A DNA stretch of 64,000 nt, taken from Nitrosomonas sp. Lineage in GTDB: Bacteria; Pseudomonadota; Gammaproteobacteria; Burkholderiales; Nitrosomonadaceae. The first letter of the stretch is position 1; each line of letters starts with the position of its first letter. Below, one piece after another: positions 7,616 to 17,700 of this stretch. The position numbers and the translations under genes were made by a program. The stretch covers positions 33,760 to 97,759 of the forward strand of contig JAIETK010000016.1 in the NCBI GenBank assembly GCA_019745325.1, in the 5' to 3' direction. The notes below the pieces were generated by a model. That model was not told the origin of the DNA, did no database searches, and worked only from the letters and a program-made list of their open reading frames with translations.

Positions 7616-8968
7616 TTATTCTTCGCTCAGTGCTGAATGAGCGCGATCAAGGATCGGTTTGAACAAATAGTTCATCAATGAACGCTCGCCGGTTTTGATG
7701 AATACTTCTACCGGCATGCCTGCGCGGATCTGCTGATCCGACAATTGCTTCATACCTTCCTGGGTGACTTTGGCTTTCATGTTGAAAAATGGCAAGCCGG
7801 TGCGGTCGTCGATCAGCCGGTCAGCCGACACTTGCGTCACGATGCCGGGTATTTGCGGCGTCTTTTTTTGATTAAGCGCCGTAAAAATGAGATCGACCGG
7901 AAGATCGACGTAAATCTTGTCGATCAAATGAACCGGAACTTGTCCGGTAACAACGAGCACATCATCGCTCGGGACGATGTCCATTAATTTGAATCCGGGG
8001 CCGATAACGCCGCTTTCGGTAAATACATTCATTCCGACCACGGTGCCTTCAACCGGAGCCTTGACTTCGACATTCGCTAATTCGAATTCTTGTGCCTGCA
8101 AGTGACTGCTGAGTGCATCCGCTTCTTTTTTAATATCGGACAACTGTTGACGCACTTCCTTTTGATATTCCTGCAGCCGGTGAATGCGGCGTTGTTCAAG
8201 TTCGGCTATTTGGCGTTGAATGCGGCCGGCATTGCCGGTATCCGAAGAAATCTCGCCTTGCAACTGCGTGTAAGTGCGTTCTGTTTCCAAAACGCGGTTT
8301 CGTGGCACAAAACCATCTTGCGCTAAATCTCTCAGATTATCCAATTGTTCTTTTAAAAGCGCTAATTGCTGGTTTTTGCTGCTGCGCGCGGCTTCAAGGC
8401 CGCGCAATTGAAATTTAAAACCGGAAATGCTTTCGTCAAGGGCTGCCAATTCATGTTGCAAAGCCAGTTTGCGCGCTGTAAATAACTGATTCTGGATGAG
8501 CACGTTATTGGCGATGCGGTTATCACTATGCAGTACCAGTAATTCATCGGGGAAAATAATCTCATTGCTGCCGTCGCGTTCAGCCAATAATCGCGCTTCA
8601 ACGGCACGCGCTGTATACAGCTGATTTCTGGTTATTTCCGCTTTGGTTTTGATTTGTACATCATTCATGCGAACCAGTACTTGACCGACTTTCACATGGT
8701 CGCCTTCTCTTACCAGGATGCTGTCGATAATTCCACCGGTCTGATGTTGCACGGCTTGCAGGTGGCTGGAAACCGTTACGGTGCCGGAAATCGGAACCCC
8801 TTTATCCAGCGGTGCAAAGGTTGCCCACAAAATAAAACCGCCAAAACCGGCTAAGACGATCCACCAGCCGAGTTTAGTATAAGCGGTATCGTCCGTTTGT
8901 ACCTGGTTGGGTAGATGGGCCGGAGCGTTTTCAATCACCGTATCTTTTTTTTCGGCAACAAGTTTCAT
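7616..8968 (-). CDS. HlyD-family periplasmic adaptor of type I secretion
   Basis: A 450-residue membrane fusion protein. A single N-terminal transmembrane helix (LGWWIVLAGFGGFILWATFA, about 32-51) is followed by the biotinyl-lipoyl half-motif (VQHQTGGIIDSILVREGD), a long coiled-coil hairpin (about 110-300, with ELAALDESISGFKFQLRGLE) and the second half (VKAPVEGTVVGMNVFTESG). The C-terminal RAGMPVEVFIKTGERS is typical of the PrtE/HlyD type. It bridges the inner-membrane ABC exporter to the TolC-like channel. Confidence 0.93.
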   Translation of the reverse strand: MKLVAEKKDTVIENAPAHLPNQVQTDDTAYTKLGWWIVLAGFGGFILWATFAPLDKGVPISGTVTVSSHLQAVQHQTGGIIDSILVREGDHVKVGQVLVRMNDVQIKTKAEITRNQLYTARAVEARLLAERDGSNEIIFPDELLVLHSDNRIANNVLIQNQLFTARKLALQHELAALDESISGFKFQLRGLEAARSSKNQQLALLKEQLDNLRDLAQDGFVPRNRVLETERTYTQLQGEISSDTGNAGRIQRQIAELEQRRIHRLQEYQKEVRQQLSDIKKEADALSSHLQAQEFELANVEVKAPVEGTVVGMNVFTESGVIGPGFKLMDIVPSDDVLVVTGQVPVHLIDKIYVDLPVDLIFTALNQKKTPQIPGIVTQVSADRLIDDRTGLPFFNMKAKVTQEGMKQLSDQQIRAGMPVEVFIKTGERSLMNYLFKPILDRAHSALSEE

Positions 8969-9032
8969 GAAAATTCCCGGTCGATTATTGGTATGTTTCC
9001 AAAGGTATAAAAAGCCGCCATATTTCGTGTCG

Positions 9033-10796
9033 TTAAGGATTGCTGGTTGCTTGGGGTGCTTGGTTCTGCGTTGCCGGATCGTCGGCCTTTTTCTGAGCCA
9101 GCTGCGCTTGCTGTTGTTTGGTCAGCGCTTCAATGACTTGTTGCGTAGGGCCATAAATCTTCGCGGTGCCATCGTGCAAAAGCAGCAGTTTGTTGGTTGC
9201 ACTCAGAATACTGGTGCGATGCGTAATCAACACAATGGTTTTGCCCCGTTTGCGTAAATCAATAATGGCGGCCAGAAGCGCCTGTTCGCCAGTGTCATCG
9301 AGATTTGAATTGGGTTCGTCGAGAACGATCAGAGAAGGATCGTCGTACATCGCCCGGGCCAAACCAAGACGTTGTTTTTGTCCGCCGGATAATCCGGCGC
9401 CGCCGTCGCCCAGGTGCGTATCGTAGCCTTCCGGCATGTTAAGAATCATCTCATGAACACCGGCTCGCTTGGCAGCCAGAATGACTTTTTCCGCATCAAT
9501 CTGGCCAAAGCGCGCGATATTTTCCGATACGGATCCAGCAAATAACTCGATATCTTGAGGCAAATAACCCACATGCGGGCCTAACTCATCTTTGTTCCAA
9601 AGATACACATCGGCGCCGTCGAGCCGTACCTTCCCGGCGGCGGCCGGCCATACGCCGACCAGCAAGCGCGCCAAAGTTGATTTCCCGGAACCGCTTGGAC
9701 CAATGATACCCAGGACTTCGCCCGCAGGAAGAGAAAAAGTTAGTCCCTTGATCACCGGGATTTTACTGCCGGGAGGCGCCGCCGTGACATTCTCGACGGT
9801 AATCAGTCCTTGAGGCTTGGGCAGTGCCATTCCGGCTTTGCGCGCCGGGTTGTCGTCAAGCAATTTGACCAATCGGTCATAAGCGCTGCGAGTACCGCCG
9901 ATTTGCCGCCATACACTGATTAACAACTGAACCGGGGCGATCGCTCTGCCCAGCAGGATCGATCCGGCAATCATCATGCCGGGAGTAATGCTGTTATCCA
10001 GCACCAATAAAGCGCCGAGACCCAGCATCATGGATTGCAAAGCGACGGTGGAAGATTTGGATAGCGCCGTGACAATGCCGGATTTCTCGCTGGCTTCCGC
10101 TTGCAGGTTAAGAAAACGGCTGTGCAACTGGTACCAGCGGGATTGAAGATTCGGCAACATTCCCATTGCCTCGATGACTTCAGCGTTGCGCAGATTGTTT
10201 GTGGCCAAATTGGTGGAAGCGACCGCAACCGAATTGGCGTCGGCCAGCGGTTGATGTGAAATTTTTTCGTTGATATAAGCCAGTATGATCAATAGGGTGG
10301 TGCCGCATAGTGCAAATGCACCCAATACCGGATGAAACATGAAGATCACGAATATATAGATCGGAAACCAGGGGGCATCAAAAAAAGCGAATAACGCATT
10401 CCCGGTAAGAAATTGCCGGATGTTGGTTAAATCTTTCAAAGCCTGACCGGCGTTGGTATCGCCATGTTTCAAACTGGCTTCAAAGGCGGCGGTGTAGACG
10501 CGCCTGTTCAGTTTCATGTCAAGCTGTGCGCCCACGCGAATCAAAACAAAGGTGCGCACATATTCGAGCGCGCCCATAAAAACGTAGGCGCCGAGCATGA
10601 TCAGCGTCAGCATCAACAGCGTCATCTCATTGCGGCTGGTCAATACGCTGTCATAAAGCTGCAGCATATAGATGGCAGGCATGAGCATCAACATATTGAT
10701 CACCGCGCTAAAAACTCCGATGTTCCGGAAAGTTTTCTTGAAGCTGGTTAATGCAAGCGCAACTTCATTCTGCGGTGCTTTCAGTTTGATTTTCAT
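9033..10796 (-). CDS. type I secretion ABC transporter, PrtD-like permease/ATPase
   Basis: A 587-residue half transporter: six membrane helices (about 25-300, starting LKKTFRNIGVFSAVINMLML type) fused to an ATPase domain with Walker A GPSGSGKST (366-374), Q-loop LPQDIELF, signature LSGGQKQRLGLARAM, Walker B LIVLDEPNSNLD and H-loop ITHR. There is no N-terminal C39 peptidase-like domain, which fits the PrtD/AprD/RsaD group that exports RTX proteins and S-layer proteins with uncleaved C-terminal signals. First gene of the three-gene exporter unit. It ends in a Gln/Ala-rich tail. Confidence 0.95.
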   Translation of the reverse strand: MKIKLKAPQNEVALALTSFKKTFRNIGVFSAVINMLMLMPAIYMLQLYDSVLTSRNEMTLLMLTLIMLGAYVFMGALEYVRTFVLIRVGAQLDMKLNRRVYTAAFEASLKHGDTNAGQALKDLTNIRQFLTGNALFAFFDAPWFPIYIFVIFMFHPVLGAFALCGTTLLIILAYINEKISHQPLADANSVAVASTNLATNNLRNAEVIEAMGMLPNLQSRWYQLHSRFLNLQAEASEKSGIVTALSKSSTVALQSMMLGLGALLVLDNSITPGMMIAGSILLGRAIAPVQLLISVWRQIGGTRSAYDRLVKLLDDNPARKAGMALPKPQGLITVENVTAAPPGSKIPVIKGLTFSLPAGEVLGIIGPSGSGKSTLARLLVGVWPAAAGKVRLDGADVYLWNKDELGPHVGYLPQDIELFAGSVSENIARFGQIDAEKVILAAKRAGVHEMILNMPEGYDTHLGDGGAGLSGGQKQRLGLARAMYDDPSLIVLDEPNSNLDDTGEQALLAAIIDLRKRGKTIVLITHRTSILSATNKLLLLHDGTAKIYGPTQQVIEALTKQQQAQLAQKKADDPATQNQAPQATSNP

Positions 10797-10870
10797 CGGT
10801 CAATAATCGTCATGAAGGTGTGCTTTTTGTGATTGCTTGCAAAAATAAATGGGTTTTTGATATGAGTTGT

Positions 10871-11761
10871 CTACTGTTTGGATTGATAAGGTAAATCCAT
10901 AGCCGTCAGCTTAAACGGTCTGGGAACCAGTTTAAGATCCCGCTGCGCTTCCGAACTATCGAATTTTAAATCCTGATTCATTCTTTCGGCCATTGCCGGT
11001 GACCAATTGCGATAACGAGGCAGCCGTTTTAATCCCCAGAGTGCGATTTTGAATAGCCACATGGGCACCGTGAACATTCTTGGGGGAAGATTTTGTGCTT
11101 CGAATACCCGCCGGACCATTTCACGAAACGATAAGACTTCTCCACCGCTAAGATTATAGGAACGATTAGCCAAATTTAAAGTATCAAGTGCATTACAACA
11201 AGCCAAAGCAACATCTTCGACATGAATAGGTTGCCGCAATCCCTGCGCGGCGCCAAACAAAGGGAAAAAACCAAACCGGCGGATGAACGCTGCTATTTCA
11301 CTGATATTCTTATCGCGACCGTGCCCGTAAATCAAGGTGGGCCGCAAGATAACCCAATCAATTCGATGCGCGGTTGCCCAGGTTTGCACTTTGTCTTCGC
11401 TTGCTATCAATCGCTGCACAATTTTCTTTTCCAAAGGATCGGATGAAATTTCCTTGGTAAAGCGACTGGTGGAAGATAATACTACAACTCGTTGCGCGCC
11501 GTAGGCTATTAGCAAATCAAAGTATCCGGGTAAAACCCAGATGGGAGCCGCGCATAACCAGTAAGGGATTGGATTGTCACTGCTGTCAAAGTCTGCCGGC
11601 TGGGACGGATGAATCCGCCTCCAGGTTATTTTCGGGTGGTGGTCAGTAATTGCCTGCCGGGAAAATGCATGCACATGCCAGCCCTTTTGCACCAATTGCC
11701 GCAGGGTGCACTCGCCAGTTAAGCTTGTCGCGCCCAGCACGCCTACTTGTTTTTTAATCAT
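10871..11761 (-). CDS. NAD(P)-dependent epimerase/dehydratase-like SDR protein
   Basis: A 296-residue protein with an N-terminal Rossmann motif (VGVLGATSLTGECTLRQL) and the extended-SDR pattern of sugar epimerases or complex-I-associated SDRs, including LRPTLIYGHGRDKN and QPIHVEDVALACCNAL. The classic YxxxK is not obvious (the equivalent stretch is around DPLEKKIVQRL), so a catalytic epimerase role is uncertain. It overlaps the next glycosyltransferase gene by 8 bases, so it belongs to the polysaccharide cluster and may modify a sugar or lipid-linked sugar. Confidence 0.8.
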   Translation of the reverse strand: MIKKQVGVLGATSLTGECTLRQLVQKGWHVHAFSRQAITDHHPKITWRRIHPSQPADFDSSDNPIPYWLCAAPIWVLPGYFDLLIAYGAQRVVVLSSTSRFTKEISSDPLEKKIVQRLIASEDKVQTWATAHRIDWVILRPTLIYGHGRDKNISEIAAFIRRFGFFPLFGAAQGLRQPIHVEDVALACCNALDTLNLANRSYNLSGGEVLSFREMVRRVFEAQNLPPRMFTVPMWLFKIALWGLKRLPRYRNWSPAMAERMNQDLKFDSSEAQRDLKLVPRPFKLTAMDLPYQSKQ

Positions 11762-12665
11762 GACCGGGTACCAATTTGCGATAGCCGTTTCTGAGAACGT
11801 AATAAATGACGGTGGCGCTGAAGCGCAGCCACACAGCTAAAGTAATCAATCCCATTAATACTTTTGGGTATTCCTGGCGGAAAAATTTCCGGTAGAAGCG
11901 CAACATGCCTTTGTGTTTGTGCCAAGCGACAAAAAAAGGCCGGGCGCGGCTGCAAGTCCCTTGATAATGGATAACCGGCGCATCCGGCACAAAAACAATT
12001 TTCCAGTTTTTTTGTTGGAACCGCATGCACCAATCCAGATCTTCACAATGCAGGAAATATTGCTCATCCCAGGAACCTACATTATCAATCGCTTGACGCC
12101 GCACCAGCATCAGTGCGCCGGATATCGCCTCAACTTCGACAGGTTCTTGGGGTAAGGGCTGTTGATCCAGATGAAAATCAAAAAACACTTTTGGCCAGTA
12201 TTTTGCCAAACGGTATAAACCGAAAGCGCGTACAAAAGCCCGCCACGGTGTAGGAATCGCCCGCCGCCCGCCGCCTTGTTCGGAGCCGTCGGGGTTAACA
12301 AGATAACCGCCAACCATGCCGATCCGCGGGTCTGATTCTAGTACTTGTACCATGCGCTGTAATGAATTTTCCTGCAGGATGCAATCCGGGTTCAGAAAAA
12401 GAATATAGGGTTGCGTTGATGCGCTTAGACCCGCATTGCAACCCGCTGCAAAGCCAATATTATTTTCTAAGCGAACGACTTGAAGGCGACTCTCCGTAGG
12501 CAATCTTAATTCTAATTCAGTGAGACTGGAATCCGAAGAGGCGTTATCGACCGCGATGACATGTTGTGCTTGCTCAAGCGCGGAAAGGACACATTGGGTG
12601 AGCAATGAACCGGCATTGTGGTTAACTATAACGACCGCTACTGGCGCAAGATCTGAAATATGCAA
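11754..12665 (-). CDS. family 2 glycosyltransferase (rhamnosyltransferase-like)
   Basis: A 303-residue GT-A enzyme. It starts VAVVIVNHNAGSLLTQCVLS and has the metal-binding LFLNPDCIL and the acceptor-side motif EQYFLHCEDLDWCMRFQQK, close to rhamnosyltransferases of the WbbL type. It should add a sugar to the surface polysaccharide on the cytoplasmic side. A hydrophobic stretch near the C-terminus (LITLAVWLRFSATVIYYVL) may bind the membrane. It follows a 203-base gap holding no gene and reads toward the SDR gene. Confidence 0.9.
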   Translation of the reverse strand: MHISDLAPVAVVIVNHNAGSLLTQCVLSALEQAQHVIAVDNASSDSSLTELELRLPTESRLQVVRLENNIGFAAGCNAGLSASTQPYILFLNPDCILQENSLQRMVQVLESDPRIGMVGGYLVNPDGSEQGGGRRAIPTPWRAFVRAFGLYRLAKYWPKVFFDFHLDQQPLPQEPVEVEAISGALMLVRRQAIDNVGSWDEQYFLHCEDLDWCMRFQQKNWKIVFVPDAPVIHYQGTCSRARPFFVAWHKHKGMLRFYRKFFRQEYPKVLMGLITLAVWLRFSATVIYYVLRNGYRKLVPGHD

Positions 12666-12868
12666 TTTTTATGGCTCAATGTTTATCAATAATATTATTT
12701 GTCAGGCGATACTGAATCGCCACGGTCTTGCCGGAGACTATTTGCCTTGAGTCAAACCGTATCGGTTGATTCTCTCAGTTGATGATAACAGTTCAGATTC
12801 AATTCTGGGCTGGTAGTTATGGTCTGGACTGGTACACTAAGCTTATTATCTCTAGCTTTCTATAACCC

Positions 12869-13693
12869 ATGATGACACTATCAGTTCAACGCTTGCTTGG
12901 TTGGATTTTACGGTTGATAGGCATGCGCAAGCAGAGCTGGTTCGATAACGGCTATCTTCATCTTCCGGAAGTTCTAATAAAGCCGAAAGAAACCATCCAT
13001 AGCGCAGTGCTTCGCGCTATTGCAGTGTCGCCTCAGTACGTTTGTGCTTGAACAATTGGATCCTCCGATATCACGTACTCCAAATGCAACAGAAGATCGG
13101 TGGCTGACATTTTGTTGCGATATTTGCGGTACCACAAATACAGACATTGCTCAATCTTGTCAGCGACCGCGAAACACCATCTTGTAAAGAATGTGGATCA
13201 AGTCTGCGGGTGCATTCAGTAATCCATGCGTTGACGTTGGAGATTTTCGGTGACGGCCTTTCGCTGTCTTCTGCGCCGTTATCCAAATCGATTCGCGGCG
13301 TGGGTATGGGCGACTGAGAAGATTATGCCAAGCCGCTGGCAAGAATATTTTTCTATCACAATAGTTTTTATCATCAGGAACCGAAGCTTGACATTACCAA
13401 TGCTCCAGAAAGCGAATTTGGAAAATATGATTTCTTGATTTCCAGCGATGTGATGAAGCATGTTCCCAATGACGTCGACAAGGCATTCGCTTTCATGGCG
13501 ATGACGGATTTACATTGTTTATGCGCATGTTCTCCGAGTCAAGTCTGATCAAGACTTTTGAGAACAGGGGGGTGACGGCGGCATCAAGATCTATTGCGAT
13601 GACAATCCCCGTTATGGGGTTGTTTGGTCGATCTCATGGGGCCTTACGATTGTGGCACGAAAGGCTCAGTATCCGGCTCCAATCGCGGTTTAG
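12869..13693 (+). pseudogene. decayed SAM-dependent methyltransferase gene
   Basis: Read across frames, this stretch shows the order of a common methyltransferase of sugar clusters: a Cys-pair start CCDICGTTN (13113 on), then DRETPSCKECGSSLRV (13165 on), SIRGVGMGD, a TGA at 13315-13317 where relatives have Trp, KLDITNAPESEFGKYD, ISSDVMKHVPND (13433 on), then FHGDDGFTLFMRMFSESSLI (13491 on) and IKIYCDDNPRYGVVWS to a TAG at 13691. Frame changes lie near 13030, 13155, 13488 and 13575, and a core segment (the KPGG...PYT part) is missing at 13488. It is on the opposite strand from the surrounding glycosyltransferases. The N-terminal part from 12869 is less certain. Confidence 0.8.
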
Positions 13694-13702
13694 ATGTGGT
13701 GT

Positions 13703-14704
13703 TCACCTTGATTTTATGCACTTCTTGGTCTGTACTTTGGCACAAAAGCCGCGAGGCAGCCAAGACATCATTCGAAGCAAATCCAGACTGGAACACACCC
13801 GTTGATGTTGAATTTCTTTTCTGCGCACTAGCTGAGAGCGGATTTGTTTAAAAGCATCGGTTTTAGCGCGCATATACAAGCTGAAACGACCAGAGGCAGC
13901 AAAGAACAGCCCCATATAAAGTACCATGACTAGATGTACCGGTAATAGAAAGGGTATGAGTGGGCCGGGCACATTCTTTATGAATGTCCAAGTGAGGTTA
14001 CGGTGCCCATGATAAATTGAAAAATCGCTTGAGCGACCTGTAATGGCTGAACCAACATGACGGACTTTCGCATCGGGTAATAGCACGCTTTTTCCGCCGG
14101 CTAACCGTAAGCGGAAACCAAGATCGACATCTTCTGAATAAGCAAAGTAAGTTTCGTCAAAGCCGTCTAGTCGGCGGAAAGTCTTCGTGCGATATATGGC
14201 AGCGGCTGCACACGCCGAAAAGACTTCTACCGGATACTTAGGGATGATGCCGCTAGGAGCGCCATGGCCGTGGCGCCAATGTAATCCAGATATATGATAA
14301 TCATCGCCCAATCCATCCAATTGTGACGGCTGATTTGCGTCAATCAAAACGCAGGAAAAGCAATCCACGCGCGATATTTGGTTGATGTTTTTCTCTACAG
14401 CTGCCAGACACTCGGGCTCAGGATAAGCATCGGGATTCAATAGAAATAACCATTCACCCTTAACGTGATTTTTTACCGCGAGATTGTTGGCAGCGGCAAA
14501 ACCAATATTATTGTTCAACCGCACTAATCGGCATGGAAAAGGCAAGTTTTCCGTTGCCCGCCAGGAATTATCTTGGCTATTGTTATCGACGACGATTACT
14601 TCAAAATTTTTATAAGTTTGCTGCGCCAGCGCTGACATGACCTTAAACAACATGTCACCAGCATTATAATTAACAATAACGATGGAAAAGAAAGGACTCT
14701 TCAT
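13703..14704 (-). CDS. family 2 glycosyltransferase
   Basis: A 333-residue GT-A enzyme starting FFSIVIVNYNAGDMLFKVM, with LNPDAYPEPECL for metal/nucleotide-sugar binding and DETYFAYSEDVDLGFRLRLAG as the acceptor-side ED motif. It is rhamnosyltransferase-like. A hydrophobic segment (IPFLLPVHLVMVLYMGLFFAA) near residue 265 suggests membrane association. It lies 21 bases after the very large gene at 14.7-18.6 kb and its stop is only 10 bases from the end of the decayed methyltransferase on the other strand. Confidence 0.9.
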   Translation of the reverse strand: MKSPFFSIVIVNYNAGDMLFKVMSALAQQTYKNFEVIVVDNNSQDNSWRATENLPFPCRLVRLNNNIGFAAANNLAVKNHVKGEWLFLLNPDAYPEPECLAAVEKNINQISRVDCFSCVLIDANQPSQLDGLGDDYHISGLHWRHGHGAPSGIIPKYPVEVFSACAAAAIYRTKTFRRLDGFDETYFAYSEDVDLGFRLRLAGGKSVLLPDAKVRHVGSAITGRSSDFSIYHGHRNLTWTFIKNVPGPLIPFLLPVHLVMVLYMGLFFAASGRFSLYMRAKTDAFKQIRSQLVRRKEIQHQRVCSSLDLLRMMSWLPRGFCAKVQTKKCIKSR

Positions 14705-14725
14705 TAGTGAGTTATCCGCGCGGCA

Positions 14726-17700
14726 TTAACTCACAATTCCGCGGCCACAGTAATGATCATCCAGCACCAATGCACCGAGAATGTCTTTTTCTGATTGGGA
14801 TGGATGTTCGATAAACTCGTCAAACAAAGCAGTTGCAATATCCAGTGGGACTTCGAAGTCACCGACCAATTGATCTCGTATCGTGATGGATTGATTTACA
14901 AAATCCATAATGCCGCGTCTGATTTCCGCACGTGTTTTCATGGATTGGCGTTCTTCGTCGGCTAATTGACGGAATTCAGGGGTAATATTTTCTGCATCTG
15001 TTTGCCGGTAGCACACGATCTGGGCATCATCAGAACTTAATAGCTTTTCCAGAGAAAAGCTTTTGATAAACATTGGCAACGCGTTAATTTTGGGATTTAT
15101 GAAGTGCGCGAAACATCCCTGCGTGATTGCGTCATATTGTGCAGACACCTTCTGCGCGCGTTCTATCGTCATCAGATAATACCCATGGATGGTCTGATTC
15201 ATCAGGCGGTTCAGATAACTTTGTATGGTCGCGGAGTAACCAATGTCTACAATCGCGGATTTTGTGGCTGAGTTTAAACCCAGGCTATTCAGATAAGCCA
15301 ATAGTCCAGGATATTCAATCTGTGCATTGGTCAAGATGCGCAATTCCAGGGCTTGCAATACAGGTATCAGATGATCGATATTTTCGTTTTCAACGGCTAC
15401 CAGTTTGTTTTTTGGCCAAAGCCCAAGTCGTGCAAGATCCTCACATTCCTGATGGGATAACTTCAATCCATAGCGTTCTTGTATAAACTCAGATAAATGA
15501 TTTGGAAAGTATTGTATACGCGCGATTTGAAGGATGTCGTCAAGATTTGAAATCATGGGTACCGTGATTGCGCGACGGGAAAGCACCAAGTAGTCTGATG
15601 CGATAGCGTTGGCATTATTGGATACCCACCGATCATAGGCTATTTTTAGTATTTGTCCTTCGCGTGCAAGAAAGTACAGGCGCTGCATGCCATCGGCCGC
15701 TGCTTTTTCCGAGAGCCATTGTACGAAGGACAACACCACGGGTCCGGCGATAGTGTATCCAATCGCCCAAGGTGTGGCAGGAACGAGATCCGCTGGGTCG
15801 AAATGCGGGAAGAATACCGGGTGAAAATTGGCTTGCGCAATCGTACCAAGGGTAAGCTGCCGGTTGAGATCATCGCTATATAACGAGCGCTCGATGAGTG
15901 GTCCGAGGCGGGGAATGGCACGCGCCAGTTCAACGGGTCGCATGACATGCAGGGATTTGATACCCATATCGACAGGTATCTGAGCATCAGAGTGTTCATT
16001 GTCTCCGATCATCATCACTTCACTTGGAGAGACGCCTTCATGCAGCAACAATTGCCGGTAAAAATCACCGCTATCTTTTCTTAAGCCGTTATCGGAAGAT
16101 AAATAAAATGTATGCCATCCGCTGATGCCGTGACGCGTTAACATCTTTTCAATAACGGGCTTGGGCAGGTACATATCGCTAGCCAGTACAACGCGTTTGC
16201 CCAAGGACAGTGCGAGTTGTAGCAGAGCGATGACCTCCGGTCGCGGCGTGACGATTTCCTGCTCAATGGTTTCCTCAAGGCTGCGCAATGGATTGGCGGC
16301 TTCGGGTGAAAGTCCGGATAGGATGGAAAATTCTGCAAAAATAGCATCCAGACCAACATCGCGTCCGGCTTTCTGACGTGCTTGGGTTTCTGCAAGGGCG
16401 CGTAACTCAAGATAAAGTCTACTGATCTCGCCACCGGCACGGTGGGCGACCATATTTTTAATGCTTTCGGGATTAAGAAGCGGTCGCGTCAGTAATGTGT
16501 CGAAAATATCGAAAACAACCACACGTAAGGCTGGATCAGCCAGCATTGCGTGGATGTTTTCCTGTTTGCGTAGCAGATACTGTTCAAAATGCCAGCGAGA
16601 CCAGCTATTGGATTGAGTATCCCGAAGAATGACGCTATTGAATCCAGATTGTCTTGTCACCAGAACGAATAAGCGTTCGATGCAGTGCGCCAGGGTGGCA
16701 TCATTTTGTCTGGCTTCTTCAGGAAAATCCTCAATCTTAAGTTGTGCGTCAAACAGCGGTTGCAAAGCTTCTGTGCGAGTCCAGAACATTGATCCGGCCG
16801 GGAAATCAAAATATCCTCTTGGTATCGTTGGGATGCCTAGCTTACGACACCAGAGGTATCCGAGTCCCTGATTGGAAAGCCAAGTATTTGCAAGGTAAGG
16901 TAGCTTGGAAAAGTTTTGGGGATAAATAAAGCCAACAGTTTTTTCTCCAGTTAGCAGCGCAAAAATTTTCTGTATTTGTAATTGGCTTCCCAATAAGCTG
17001 GTTAGTAGGTATTCTCGCCATCCATCAGTGGCGCCGTTGTTATATAGCGATTTTTTACTGTGAATGTGTGCAATATAATCATATTGCTGTAATGCTTCAC
17101 CGAAAGTGCAGAACAGCGGTGCGATGTCACGTCCGCGGTTGGGTACGATGGTGATGGTCAGTTGCCCCAGTTGAGGCAAATGGGAAAAAGCTTGCCTGCA
17201 CATTTGGCTTGCTGCTTCATTGGTTGTGGAGACAAACAGGTCATAGGGAAAAGGCATATTCCCTAGAAATTTTGCAAATTCATCTGTCAGATCCGCATAG
17301 AAGATATGCGCGTGGATTGCAATGCGTTCGGCCGGTGGTGTTGTCAATGGAGCAATCGTAGAAATATCCACCATCCCTGCCAGCAAGCCGCAGGGATCAA
17401 TAGGTCGCTGATTTGTAAAGCCAGCTTTACCTGCTTGCCATAACTCATAATGTCCCATCCCGGAGAACAGCGGCCCGGCGATGCGGTAAGCCATGTTCAA
17501 TGCATGATTGCGCCATTGCGGAGGAAGCCGCCAGTAGACGGCCTTGAGTAAAGGGAAAATTCTACGTCGCAGTCCATCCCAAGCTGCGTGATGCTGTCCG
17601 CGAATTATCCGGATCAAGAATCGTAAGGGAGCTGTAATTCTCCATGAAGTTGAATGAAATAAATCATTAATTGTTTTCTGTAAATCGCTAATTGTTTTCT

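Noticed and set aside
12666-12868. Small dyad GGCGAT..ATCGCC as terminator or att site
   Set aside because: Only 6 bp, not followed by a T-run and with no integrase or duplicated flank nearby.
12869-13693. Insertion sequence remnant between the two glycosyltransferases
   Set aside because: The translated fragments match a methyltransferase, not a transposase, and no terminal inverted repeats are seen.
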